DNA of 64,000 bases from Bacteroidota bacterium (GTDB lineage: Bacteria; Bacteroidota; Bacteroidia; 2-12-FULL-35-15). Positions 36,586 to 45,298 of this stretch are shown here, one piece after another. The notes under the pieces are model-generated. The model searched no databases, was not told the origin of the DNA, and saw only the letters and a program-made list of their open reading frames with translations. Made by a program: the position numbers and the translations under genes. The DNA is taken from positions 1 through 64,000 of the forward strand of contig JAOQAG010000037.1 of assembly GCA_025963715.1 (NCBI GenBank). Direction: 5' to 3'. The first letter of the stretch is position 1. Each line of letters opens with the position of its first letter.

Positions 36586-37863
36586 ATGGACAATACTCCT
36601 TTAGCAGAACGCATGCGTCCAACCAGTTTGGACAACTACATTGGGCAAAAGCACATTGTGGGCGAAGGAGCTATTTTACGAAACGCTATTGCATCCAATA
36701 TTTTACCTTCCATTATTTTATGGGGACCGCCGGGTGTGGGGAAAACCACGCTCGCCAATATTATAGCGCACCAGTTAAAGCGTCCGTTCTACGCGCTTAG
36801 CGCGATCAATTCGGGTGTAAAGGATATTCGCGATGTAATTGATAAAGCAAAAGGGAACGGTATGTTTGCCGGTAATAATCCGATCTTGTTTATTGACGAG
36901 ATCCACCGCTTTAGTAAATCACAGCAGGATTCATTGCTGGGAGCAGTTGAAAAAGGTACGGTAACATTGATTGGCGCTACCACTGAAAACCCTTCTTTTG
37001 AAGTGATCTCCGCCTTATTATCCCGCTGCCAGGTATATATTTTAAAACACCTGGATAAGGAAGACCTGCTGGAAATGCTGGAACAGGCGATAAAAACGGA
37101 TCCATTTTTAAAAACAAAAAAAATTAATATCGTTGAAAACGAAGCATTGTTGCGGCTTTCAGGCGGCGATGGCCGAAAATTATTAAATATTTTTGAGCTG
37201 GTGGTAAATGCTATCGGTGGCGAAAATATAGAGATCACGAATGAAAAAGTAAGCGGCATTGTTCAGCAAAACATTGCCATTTATGATAAGGCAGGCGAAA
37301 ATCATTACGATATTATTTCGGCATTCATCAAATCCATTCGCGGCAGCGACCCGAATGCCGCAGTATACTGGCTGGCGCGAATGATCGAAGGCGGCGAAGA
37401 TCCGTCGTTTATTGCCCGCCGCCTGCTGATCCTTGCTTCGGAAGATATCGGCAATGCTAATCCTACAGCGATGATCCTGGCTAACAATTGTTTCCAGGCA
37501 GTAAATGTGATCGGTTTCCCGGAATCACGGATCATTTTGTCGCAAACGGTTATTTACCTGGCATCTTCTGCCAAAAGCAATGCCTCGTATGAAGCCATTG
37601 CCAAAGCGATGCAGCAAGTGCAGCAAACGGGCGATCAACCGGTGCCATTACACTTGCGCAACGCGCCAACCAAACTGATGAAAGACATCGGCTACGGAAA
37701 AGAATATCAATACAGCCACGGTTACGAAGGCAATTTTTCGGCACAGGAGTATTTACCGGATGCCGTAAAAGGAATGAAATTTTATGAACCTGGGAATAAT
37801 GCGCGGGAAAAGGAATTGCGGTTGTTTTTGAAATCGCGCTGGGGCGAGAAGTACGGGTACTAA
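36586..37863 (+). CDS. rarA: Replication-associated recombination protein RarA
   Basis: This 425-residue AAA+ ATPase of the RarA/MgsA/WRNIP1 family acts at stalled replication forks. It shows Walker A GPPGVGKT (47-54), Walker B FIDEIHRF (102-109), a sensor 1 GATTENPSFE and the C-terminal MgsA tetramer region (GSDPNAAVYWLARM, LASEDIGNA). Length is typical. The stop codon is one base from a family F inverted repeat, and the last residues KYGY-stop read into repeat-like TACTAAGTACGAATAACG. Confidence 0.97.
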   Translation: MDNTPLAERMRPTSLDNYIGQKHIVGEGAILRNAIASNILPSIILWGPPGVGKTTLANIIAHQLKRPFYALSAINSGVKDIRDVIDKAKGNGMFAGNNPILFIDEIHRFSKSQQDSLLGAVEKGTVTLIGATTENPSFEVISALLSRCQVYILKHLDKEDLLEMLEQAIKTDPFLKTKKINIVENEALLRLSGGDGRKLLNIFELVVNAIGGENIEITNEKVSGIVQQNIAIYDKAGENHYDIISAFIKSIRGSDPNAAVYWLARMIEGGEDPSFIARRLLILASEDIGNANPTAMILANNCFQAVNVIGFPESRIILSQTVIYLASSAKSNASYEAIAKAMQQVQQTGDQPVPLHLRNAPTKLMKDIGYGKEYQYSHGYEGNFSAQEYLPDAVKGMKFYEPGNNAREKELRLFLKSRWGEKYGY

Positions 37864-37864
37864 G

Positions 37865-38213
37865 TACGAATAACGCCCGCCTGAACGATTCGGGCAGGAA
37901 CAGGAACGAAAAACGAATCTGTATGGTTGCTGTGTATAAATGTTTATTTTCTATTAAGAACTCCCCTACGGAGTTGTCATCCCGTGCTTGACACGGGATC
38001 TCATAAATGTTTGCAATAGGCTTTTATTAGTTCTTAACTGGCAGATCCCGGGTCAGGCCCGGGATGACAGCATAAAAGAGAGATTGGTTTCCAAATTATA
38101 CATCACGCATTCACACAGATTTGTAAATTCGTATTGATTTGTAATTCGTAACCACAGATTCGTAATATTCGTTCCTGTTCCTGCCCGAATCGTTCAGGCG
38201 GGCGTTATCCGTA
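37865..38213. repeat. Composite F-A-A-F nested palindrome
   Basis: Outer 46-bp inverted arms (37865..37910 and 38168..38213, one mismatch) carry an inner GCCCG-CGGGC hairpin. Between them sits an A doublet (37975..38002 and 38040..38070) and G-like words (38118..38165). The A left arm has a stem CCCGTG/CACGGG, changed on both sides. The block fills the space from the rarA stop to the rnpB terminator. Confidence 0.9.
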
Positions 38214-38221
38214 ATAAAAAA

Positions 38222-38604
38222 AGCAAGCCTGTAAGCCGGGTTCTGTGCCTTTTCGCGAACGAAAAAACTTCTATCATTTATCTAGTCCTTTCATCACTAA
38301 AAGGATCCAGCAATCTACCCACCGAAATCGGACGAGCCGTCCTCAAGCTTCGGCTTATTTGATCTTTCAACTCCCAAGGTTTACCCCTAACAACTGTTGC
38401 CAATTGCTACTGTGAGCTCTTACCTCACATTTTCACCCTTACTATAAAGCAGAACAAGTTCGCTTTATAGCGGTAATTTTCTGTGGCACTATTCTGTTCC
38501 CGCATTGCTGCAAGACCTTCCTGTTAGGAAGTGGGATGCTCTGTGTTGCCCGGACTTTCCTCTCCCCTTCCCTTGCGGGATGAGCAGCGATAGAACGGCT
38601 TGCG
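38222..38604 (-). ncRNA. rnpB: RNase P RNA, bacterial type A
   Basis: The RNA reads on the minus strand. P1 pairs GCAAGCC at the 5' end with GGCTTGC at the 3' end. The conserved GAGGAAAGTCCGGGC of the P4 strand is near the 5' end. The 3' segment AGAACCCGGCTTACAG is the expected CCA-contact and P4 partner region. Length of about 383 nt fits type A. A T run at the 3' end (38216..38222) serves as terminator. Exact ends are estimated from P1. Confidence 0.95.
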
Positions 38605-38622
38605 AAAACAAAGGTAGTAATA

Positions 38623-38807
38623 AGTTTAAAGTTCAAAAGTTTAAAGTTCAATTTTGCTGTGTGCAATTTCACCGCAAAGGCGCAAAGAAGGCGCAGAGCA
38701 CGCAAAGATAAAGCTCAGCCTGTAGGTTTATTGTGTGTGACCAAACAATACACAGCATCTGCGTACAGCCAACTTTAAACTTTTGAACTTTAAACTTTGA
38801 ACTAACT
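38623..38807. repeat. Family D element with internal E module
   Basis: Inverted arms (38623..38654, GTTTAAAGTTCAAAAG words, and 38771..38802) flank an E module (GCAAAGGCGCAAAGAAGGCG, 38674..38693) and a small palindrome-like GTTTATTGTG. The right arm includes the last codons of the Smr gene. It occupies the whole gap between rnpB and that gene. Confidence 0.85.
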
Positions 38808-39833
38808 TAAAGCGATTTCCGTAGCCCCAAAGCCATATTTGGAATACGAACCATCATAAAATTTGAGATTCATAGAAGTTAAAATGTTGCGTACTTCTTG
38901 CTTCAACCGGCCGTTGCCAACACCGTGGATCACTGTAAGCTTGCGGTAATGCTCGTTGATAGCTTTATCAAGTGCCGTTTGGAAATGGCGCAACTGAATT
39001 TGCACGATCTCCGCATTACTCATGCCGGTCCAGTTATCCGCGATCTCCTCGATGTGAATGTCCACTTCCGTTTCAAAAACAGGATTATTGTTGCGGTGTG
39101 GCTTGGAAACTTTTTGCGGTTGCTGCGATGATTTTTTTTGAAATAATAATTTCGACAGGTCCACTTTTTGCGCTTCCGGCTGATCGAAATACAACTCTTC
39201 TCCTAAACGCTTTACCGCAAGAATAATGGCATCGTCAGGGATGAATGGATTTTTTGTAAATGCATTTTCCTTGTACAGTTTTACCTGTTTTATTTTTATG
39301 GTTTCCGAAACAGGCTGCTGGTGCTCATAATTATTGGCATTGTAAAACAGTGCATCGATCTTGATCGTTGAAAACAGATCCAATTCGCGCTTATCAATTG
39401 TTTCCATCAATTTGGATTCATACGGCCGCGCTTCGCCTTTATCAACCAGGTCGAAGCCCCTGCCATTAAAGAGGGATGCCGAATAAAACACTTCGTAGGA
39501 TGTATGATTGATCAGCCACAAATTAAAATCGGAGCGCGAAAGATCTTTTGGATTTTCCGGTGAAAGCGCCAGGTAAACTCCCTCCTGCTCTTCTTCCCTT
39601 TCAGTGCGTTTGCTGATGTGTACTGTTGGCGCTTCTTCTACAACAGGAGCATTCGTTTTTGCAGGCGATGGCTGCGATTCATCATAAACCGTTACCAGCT
39701 CATTTACTAAAAACGGAAGTTCAAAACCATCTTCAATGGTCACTCCCACAGTCGTTTTATTGATGATCTTACTGACTGTGCCTTCTCCTTTTTCGTTCAG
39801 AAACCGAACGGCATCTCCTATTTTGAATTTCAT
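38802..39833 (-). CDS. DUF2027 and Smr-domain protein
   Basis: This 343-residue protein has an N-terminal SH3-like DUF2027 part (KFKIGDAVRFLNEKGEGTV), a central domain (about 80-240) and a C-terminal Smr domain (about 260-343) with VDIHIEE in place of LDxH, and HGVGNGRLK. Smr domains nick or bind branched nucleic acids, as in MutS2, or cleave RNA. It is not a MutS2, as the ATPase is missing. The last two codons and stop (L-S-stop) are encoded by the edge of a D repeat. An exact -7 box is 4 nt from its ATG. Confidence 0.9.
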   Translation of the reverse strand: MKFKIGDAVRFLNEKGEGTVSKIINKTTVGVTIEDGFELPFLVNELVTVYDESQPSPAKTNAPVVEEAPTVHISKRTEREEEQEGVYLALSPENPKDLSRSDFNLWLINHTSYEVFYSASLFNGRGFDLVDKGEARPYESKLMETIDKRELDLFSTIKIDALFYNANNYEHQQPVSETIKIKQVKLYKENAFTKNPFIPDDAIILAVKRLGEELYFDQPEAQKVDLSKLLFQKKSSQQPQKVSKPHRNNNPVFETEVDIHIEEIADNWTGMSNAEIVQIQLRHFQTALDKAINEHYRKLTVIHGVGNGRLKQEVRNILTSMNLKFYDGSYSKYGFGATEIALS

Positions 39834-39837
39834 AGTA

Positions 39838-39865
39838 CAAATTTAAATCTAATTATCTAAATTTG
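39838..39865. promoter_or_regulatory. Overlapping divergent promoters
   Basis: Two exact -7 boxes lie in a 37-bp intergenic region: TAAATTTG on the minus strand (39838..39845) for the Smr gene and TAAATTTG on the plus strand (39858..39865) for the phosphatase gene. Each lies 4 to 5 nt from its start codon, so both transcripts should be leaderless or nearly so. Upstream elements of each would fall in the other gene's box. Confidence 0.6.
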
Positions 39866-39870
39866 TTAGC

Positions 39871-40821
39871 ATGTCGGGCAAACTAAAAGCACTTTTATTC
39901 CTTTCTGCAGTAATTGTCTGCATTCTATACCTGGGATGTACCAAAGATCCGGCGATCGGGCAGCACAAAACCAAAAATGTAGTGGTGATCGTAGTCGATG
40001 GTGCCCGCTACAGCGAAACCTGGGGAAACAGCACTCATCAATTTATTCCACACCGCTCCGCCATGCTGGCGCAGGGAATTATGTGCTCGGCGTTTTACAA
40101 CAATGGTTATACCTTTACCAATGCAGGACATACCGCAATTACCACCGGTGTTTATCAGAATATAAACAACAGCGGACTGGAATATCCACAATACCCTTCT
40201 TTTTTCCAGGTCTGGCAAAAAACATACAATCAACCGGCGAACAAAACCTGGGTGATCGCCACAAAAGACAAACTGGCAATTTTATCAGATTGTACAGATC
40301 CTGCCTGGAAAGGCGCTTACCGGCCGATGACCGATTGCGGTGTGAACGGTTTGGGAACCGGTTACCGCGAAGATTCGGTGACGTTTAAAAATGCAACAAC
40401 CATTTTCGCAACCGAACATCCGCGATTGGTGCTGATCAATTTTAAGCAGCCGGATGCTGCCGGACATGCCAATGATTCTGTCGCTTACCTGCAGGGAATT
40501 ATTGATACGGACAATTATATTTACCAGATCTGGCAGCAATTACAGGCCGATCCGTTTTACAAGGATCAAACAACATTGTTTGTTACCAACGATCATGGGC
40601 GCCACACACCCGGTCATCTCGATGGTTTTGTATCGCATACTGATAATTGCGAAGGCTGCAAGCACATTGAGCTGTTTGCAATGGGACCGGATTTTAAACA
40701 AAATTATCATTGCAACATGCCTTATTCCCAAATCGACCTTGCTTCCACCATAGCGGAGCTGATGGGAATTAAAATGCCGGATGCAAAAGGAAAAGTGATC
40801 TCGGATATTTTCATAAAATAG
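39871..40821 (+). CDS. Alkaline phosphatase-superfamily lipoprotein
   Basis: This 316-residue protein has a lipoprotein signal (lipid Cys23, ILYLGC) and a full alkaline-phosphatase-like fold. Metal ligands appear as VVDGAR (Asp), the nucleophile candidate Thr in FTNAGHTAITTG, PDAAGH (Asp, His), and NDHGRHTPGH with a final His in GFVSH. It could be a phosphatase, phosphodiesterase or sulfatase-like enzyme acting in the periplasm. The substrate is not determinable. It is divergent from the Smr gene, sharing a 37-bp promoter region. Confidence 0.85.
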   Translation: MSGKLKALLFLSAVIVCILYLGCTKDPAIGQHKTKNVVVIVVDGARYSETWGNSTHQFIPHRSAMLAQGIMCSAFYNNGYTFTNAGHTAITTGVYQNINNSGLEYPQYPSFFQVWQKTYNQPANKTWVIATKDKLAILSDCTDPAWKGAYRPMTDCGVNGLGTGYREDSVTFKNATTIFATEHPRLVLINFKQPDAAGHANDSVAYLQGIIDTDNYIYQIWQQLQADPFYKDQTTLFVTNDHGRHTPGHLDGFVSHTDNCEGCKHIELFAMGPDFKQNYHCNMPYSQIDLASTIAELMGIKMPDAKGKVISDIFIK

Positions 40822-40912
40822 TTGAGAGTTTAGTGTTTGAAGTTTACAGTTTGCTGTATGTGATAGAACGCAGATGACACGGATTTAGCCGATAAAAAAC
40901 GGATTTTCTTTT

Positions 40913-41150
40913 GCCACAGATTCACGGATTTTTGTTTAATAAATAATTACACGGATAAATCGCAAAGCGATTTTTACTGATCTGCGCAATTCTTAATTCC
41001 TCCTTTTTAATCTGTGAATCTGTGGCTTCATACACATTGGCATGGCGCGCTACGCCTTATGTTTTCTTTGTGCGGTATGTGGTAGATTTTTGTTTTACGC
41101 CTTGCCACACACAAATTAGTATATTGGTAAAAATTGGTATTTAGTAGATC
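40913..41150. repeat. Family B copy 3, half C and G modules
   Basis: B arms 40913..40930 (one mismatch) and 41009..41026 enclose AAATCGCAAAGCGATTT (40957..40973). A right-hand half of C follows (about 41051..41085) and then G (41107..41150). The G part runs through the comEC stop codon. Stretch 40822..40912 shows only D-like words. Confidence 0.85.
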
Positions 41151-43246
41151 TCCTCCACAAAAGCGCCTGAATCCATTACCGAATAATATTTCTGCGATAA
41201 CGCCATACATTCTGTTTTCCATTTAGTAACGTGGTATAACGAGTTGGACGAATCAAAAATAATTTTTTTCGGACGATATCTTTTCAATGCCTCTTCCATT
41301 TTTAATGTTGGATTTCCGGAGATCAGCAGGTAATCTACTTCTATTGGTATTATTGCCTGTTCACCAGATTCTTCCAATGCAGCATTAATGATCGCCATGC
41401 GCTTATTATTGAATTGGATAGCGTTACCGGCTATTTCCAGCGCATTTATTTTTATGTTTCCTGTAATTATTTTTGAATTGCTGAGCCCCAGATCCCACCA
41501 GTTGTGCTTTACGTGAAATAATAAACCGCTTTCATTTTGTGCAAAAGCCGAATCTGTAAGCAGCACGTTGCTTTTTGCATCTACAAAATCAATGGCGCTG
41601 GTTTTCGGAATGTTGTAAACGATTATTTTTTTCTGACGAAATTGTTCCTGCTGCTCTGTTAGTTGTGAAATGATCAATAATACTGCTGCACAAAAAACAT
41701 ACACAAGGTATTTGAATTGCTTTTTTGTGAAATAATAAAAAAGAAAAACAATAATCCCATAGATCAGGATTGTTTCGGTTACGGTGATCGAAATCCCTTC
41801 AATCAGCGCGTACGGCCATTTCTCGATCCATTTTACAGAAGCATTCAGCAGCCACACGCTCCAGCTGAAACCTAAAGCAATGTAAGCCGCCAGAAAAGAA
41901 ATCTTGGAGAATAAAAACAAAGCAATGCCTGCATACATGATCACTGTGGAAACCGGTATGACAATAAAATTGGAGATCAGGAAATAATTCGGGAATTGAT
42001 GAAAATAATGCAATCCCAATGGGAATGTGGCAATTTGTGCAGCAATAGAAACCGATGTGATCGTCCACACCTGCTCCATCAGCCAGTTTCCGGGTTCATA
42101 CAATACATTGAGCTTCGGCTGAATGTATACGATCCCGATCACAGCAATGTAGGATAACTGAAATCCAACATCCATTACCAGGTACGGATTGATCGCCAGC
42201 AGTAAAAAAGCCGATGCTGCCAGTGTATTGTAAATGTTGGTGTAGCGGTTAAACGCTTTCGCGATGATTATAAAACTAAACATAGCAGCAGCTCTCAGCA
42301 CCGATGGCGATAATCCGGTCAAGGCCGAATAAAACCAAAGCATCAGGATCAGGATGATCGCTTTGATGATGTTTCCGTGTTTTATTTTATCGAGGAAAAA
42401 CAGCAGCCAGTTGAACACAATGTACACAATGGCCACGTGGAGGCCAGAAACGGACAATACGTGCAGCGCGCCGGTACTGGAATACGCCGAAATAATTTCC
42501 GCATCCAGCTTGTCGGAATAACCCAGCAATAAAGCTGCACCCACTGCAAACTCATCACCTTTCACATGTTCGGCAGTTAAAACACTCAGCAAACGATCAC
42601 GCATGGCGTACGAACAGCTCAATATTTTATTCCCGGAATTTATTCTCAAATTCAGCCAAGGATTATTATTTATGCTGGTTTGCTGAAACACGTTGTGAAA
42701 AGCTAAAAATCTTTTGTAATCAAACTCGCCGGGATTTTGGATTCCCGGAATTTCATTAAAAACGGAATTAAAAACCAGCTCATCGCCATATTTTAATTGC
42801 AACGCCTGTTCATTTTTTTTGATGTATGCCATCGTCTTTCCACTCGTGGCGATCCATCCGGAAGGTGTTTTTATTTCCAGCACTTCCAAAACCATTTTTA
42901 ATGATTTTTCTTTTTCGATGTACGACTGCGCCAAACGGGCATGCACGGTTACATTGCCGGTGGCGAGCTTTGAAAAATGATCGGTGTTGTATTTTTCAGT
43001 TTTAAAAATGGTAAGCTGGTAAGCCATCGCAAACAGCGTAATGTTAAGCACCAGCCCAAACCACCACATGTTGCGGTATGCAATGCTAAGCTTCGGGATC
43101 AGCACAATGGATGCAATAATAAAAACCAGCGCTGCTACAATTGCAGAAAGGAATGCAAACTGATTTGGAAAATAAATGGCAGTGATGATCCCGGCAATAA
43201 AAGGAATGATCAATCGTACAAGAGGCGCCTGGTTCCAGAGTTCCAT
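41141..43246 (-). CDS. ComEC/Rec2-like DNA uptake channel
   Basis: This 701-residue inner-membrane protein has an N-terminal DUF4131 part (about 20-180), a Competence domain with multiple helices (about 220-520; HVLSVSGLHVAIVY, GLSPSVLRAAAMF) and a C-terminal soluble domain. ComEC is the channel for single-stranded DNA during natural transformation. The C-terminal part lacks a clear HxHxDH metal site, so the nuclease function of full-length ComEC is probably absent. Its stop codon (IY-stop) is encoded by a family G repeat. A family D module lies 8 bp upstream of the start. Confidence 0.9.
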   Translation of the reverse strand: MELWNQAPLVRLIIPFIAGIITAIYFPNQFAFLSAIVAALVFIIASIVLIPKLSIAYRNMWWFGLVLNITLFAMAYQLTIFKTEKYNTDHFSKLATGNVTVHARLAQSYIEKEKSLKMVLEVLEIKTPSGWIATSGKTMAYIKKNEQALQLKYGDELVFNSVFNEIPGIQNPGEFDYKRFLAFHNVFQQTSINNNPWLNLRINSGNKILSCSYAMRDRLLSVLTAEHVKGDEFAVGAALLLGYSDKLDAEIISAYSSTGALHVLSVSGLHVAIVYIVFNWLLFFLDKIKHGNIIKAIILILMLWFYSALTGLSPSVLRAAAMFSFIIIAKAFNRYTNIYNTLAASAFLLLAINPYLVMDVGFQLSYIAVIGIVYIQPKLNVLYEPGNWLMEQVWTITSVSIAAQIATFPLGLHYFHQFPNYFLISNFIVIPVSTVIMYAGIALFLFSKISFLAAYIALGFSWSVWLLNASVKWIEKWPYALIEGISITVTETILIYGIIVFLFYYFTKKQFKYLVYVFCAAVLLIISQLTEQQEQFRQKKIIVYNIPKTSAIDFVDAKSNVLLTDSAFAQNESGLLFHVKHNWWDLGLSNSKIITGNIKINALEIAGNAIQFNNKRMAIINAALEESGEQAIIPIEVDYLLISGNPTLKMEEALKRYRPKKIIFDSSNSLYHVTKWKTECMALSQKYYSVMDSGAFVEEIY

Positions 43247-43253
43247 TTATTTA

Positions 43254-43436
43254 GTTTAAAGTTCGAAAGTTCAAAGTTCAAAGTTCAAAGTTTGCTGTGC
43301 GCAGAAAACTTTGCTTGTTTTGCCACAGATTCACAGATTAAAAAAAGTAAAAAGGAATTACACTAATACTCAAAATCGATTTACGATTTTGATCCATGCA
43401 ATATTTTTTTGCAATAAAAATCTGTGAATCTGTGGC
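43254..43436. repeat. Family D module and family B copy 4
   Basis: D (43254..43300) has four GTTCAAAG-type units, one altered to GTTCGAAAG. B follows with arms 43322..43339 and 43419..43436 and a varied centre AAAATCGATTTACGATTTT (43372..43390) whose stem remains paired. The block is upstream of comEC and of the YbjN-like gene. Confidence 0.85.
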
Positions 43437-43617
43437 TAATAACCACAACAACTAAAATTCAGGCTTTAATCTTTTCTACTTCGCGGGGCAACCACTTTTA
43501 CTATTTACGTAAACTGAATTTGCTGCGAATGTATACTATTACTGTCAGCAAATTTTATCAAAATGTTACGGTTTTAAGGTTTCGGAAAAGCACAATTTGT
43601 TTCATCCGAAATTATTT

Positions 43618-43635
43618 TATATTTGTTATAACAAA
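43618..43635 (+). promoter_or_regulatory. Promoter with overlapping palindrome
   Basis: TATATTTG (43618..43625) is an exact -7 box. It overlaps a perfect 14-bp palindrome TTTGTTATAACAAA (43622..43635) across the expected start of transcription, a position suited to an operator. No cognate regulator is known. The leader to the ATG at 43668 is about 40 nt. Confidence 0.5.
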
Positions 43636-43667
43636 CAAAATATTCATTTTAAAACTATTTTTTAATC

Positions 43668-44099
43668 ATGGAAAATTTACAATACTATTATGATATGGTT
43701 GAGAACTGTATCAGGGATCTGGGTGTTGATCCTACGATCTGTCGCGGTGAGCAAGCCGGACAATGGAGCTTGAAAAAAGGATCTGCATCTGTATGGATCG
43801 ATGTGTGGCACATTGAAGCGGAAGGCCGCGGCTATTTCCAGGCATTGGCGCCTGTTATGCAGGTTCCGGCAACCCGGCAGGAAGAATTTTTCAAAGAATT
43901 ACTGGAGCTAAACTACACGTTATACGGCGTTGCGTTTGTAAAATACAACGATTGGATATATGTAAAGCTGATCCGTGAACTGGACGGGCTGGAACAAAAA
44001 GAAGCCGCTGCAACCATGAACCGTGTTGGCTGGTACGCCGATGAATACGATGATAAATTAAAAGTGAAATACGGGATTGTTGTTGGAGGACGCGGGTAA
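43668..44099 (+). CDS. YbjN-like small protein
   Basis: This 143-residue cytoplasmic protein has the alternating alpha/beta pattern of YbjN or CesT-type chaperone folds: WSLKKGSASVWIDVW, YFQALAPVMQVP, LYGVAFVKYNDWIYVK and a final VGWYADEYDDKL. Bacteroidota carry many such stand-alone proteins of unknown role. It is a single gene with its own promoter and terminator. A binding or chaperone function is inferred from the fold only. Confidence 0.75.
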   Translation: MENLQYYYDMVENCIRDLGVDPTICRGEQAGQWSLKKGSASVWIDVWHIEAEGRGYFQALAPVMQVPATRQEEFFKELLELNYTLYGVAFVKYNDWIYVKLIRELDGLEQKEAAATMNRVGWYADEYDDKLKVKYGIVVGGRG

Positions 44100-44167
44100 A
44101 AATAGTCGACAGTAAACAAATGAAAAAAAGTAAACAACAAAGAAGAAAATAAACAAGTCAAAAAAAT

Positions 44168-44197
44168 CGCGCTTCATAATTGAAGCGCGTTTTTTTG
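44168..44197 (+). terminator. Intrinsic terminator of the YbjN-like gene
   Basis: CGCGCTTCA and TGAAGCGCG form a 9-bp stem with a TAAT loop, preceded by six A and followed by eight T. Confidence 0.93.
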
Positions 44198-44406
44198 ATA
44201 AAATTAAAATGTTTATAGCTAAGATCTGATGTGAGATTGCTTCGCTCCCGCTCGCAATGACGTTTTAAAATAATTTGTTTACTGATTATTGCTTTTTCTT
44301 TCCACACAGTACTTGTCTACTGCAAATTGTCTATTGTATTTTTTCTTCTTTTTACAGCACAGTACGTCCTTGTCTACTGCCTGTTGCCAACTGCCGACCA
44401 AAAAAA
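44198..44406. other. Intergenic region with weak word repeats
   Basis: CTTGTCTACTGC occurs at about 44307 and 44372 with CAACTGCCG-like words. No gene or RNA is seen. The section lies between the terminator and the stop of the following minus-strand gene. Confidence 0.35.
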
Positions 44407-45162
44407 CTACCACCTTTTCTCATGCGGCTTGTAATAATCCTTGTTGGCGGCAAATGCTTCGTACTTGCCTTTTATAGCCATTACCAGTTCAAACTGCGAC
44501 GCATTTTTGATGAACGATTCGCTCAGGTTACAATAGATGATAAATTCTTCAAACTCTTCTTCACTCAGGTCGATAATGTCGTTCTTAATGTATAAACGGA
44601 ACAGGTCTTTAAGGATGTCTTTTTTCAGATCCTCGTTCTCCCACTCTGCTACTTTTTGTTTGGATTTACCAAATTTACTGAACCGTTCGTACAAATAAGT
44701 GATCGGACTTTCCAAACCGTTAATGTCCTGGTAGGACCTGCGCCTGCGGGTAGAATCCAGCTTGGCAATGTCCTTGTCAATATCACTCAGGTTGCGCGTA
44801 CCAAATATACTTACTTCTTTCAGCGTGTATTGCAGGCGCTGCATTTCCACTTCTATATAATATTGTTTTTTGATCACGGAATCTTTCAGACACACTTTTT
44901 TGGTATTAAAACCCACTACCGAAAACAGGATGGTATCGGATTGATAAGCACTGATCGAAAATTTTCCTTCTGCATCTGCAAAAACGCCATTGTTCGTGCG
45001 CTTATTGATCACCATTAATTTCGGAAGCGGCAATTGATTATTGCTTCCGTCAAATGCCCGTCCGGAGATGGTGATAGATGTTTGTGCCTGCTGTACAAAT
45101 GGAAATAAAAAAAGCAGGAGTAAAAAAGCAAGTGTGTATTTTGTACTTCCCCGTTTTTCCAT
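44407..45162 (-). CDS. Carboxypeptidase-like regulatory domain protein
   Basis: I choose ATG 45162 (MEKRGSTKYTLAFLLLLFLF) for its signal peptide, giving 251 residues. The mature N-terminus (about 30-115) is a CarboxypepD_reg-like beta-sandwich: TISGRAFDG, KRTNNGVFADAEGKFSISA, FSVVGF. The remainder (about 120-251) is helical and charged with no known domain. An alternative ATG at 45216 lies just 4 nt from a -7 box, so a longer product is not excluded. An envelope location is inferred. Confidence 0.78.
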   Translation of the reverse strand: MEKRGSTKYTLAFLLLLFLFPFVQQAQTSITISGRAFDGSNNQLPLPKLMVINKRTNNGVFADAEGKFSISAYQSDTILFSVVGFNTKKVCLKDSVIKKQYYIEVEMQRLQYTLKEVSIFGTRNLSDIDKDIAKLDSTRRRRSYQDINGLESPITYLYERFSKFGKSKQKVAEWENEDLKKDILKDLFRLYIKNDIIDLSEEEFEEFIIYCNLSESFIKNASQFELVMAIKGKYEAFAANKDYYKPHEKRW

Positions 45163-45220
45163 AAGCTGTGAGTGCTTCGGATGGATGTGACCGGTATGGG
45201 AAAGAGTAAAAAACATGTAA

Positions 45221-45228
45221 CAAAATTA
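45221..45228 (-). promoter_or_regulatory. Putative -7 promoter box of regulatory-domain gene
   Basis: It reads TAATTTTG on the minus strand. It lies 4 nt from ATG 45216 and 58 nt from the preferred ATG 45162. Confidence 0.5.
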
Positions 45229-45298
45229 GGTTTTAACAGAAGAGTAAAATGCTAAATAACGTTAAAAAGGGATTTATATAAAACGCCCGGTAAAGCCG

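Noticed and set aside
44198-44406. Possible tRNA or small RNA after the YbjN-like gene
   Set aside because: No cloverleaf, conserved TPsiC arm or hairpin is visible.
45163-45216. Longer start of the regulatory-domain protein
   Set aside because: It puts a polar stretch before the signal peptide. It is kept as an alternative because the -7 box is very near.
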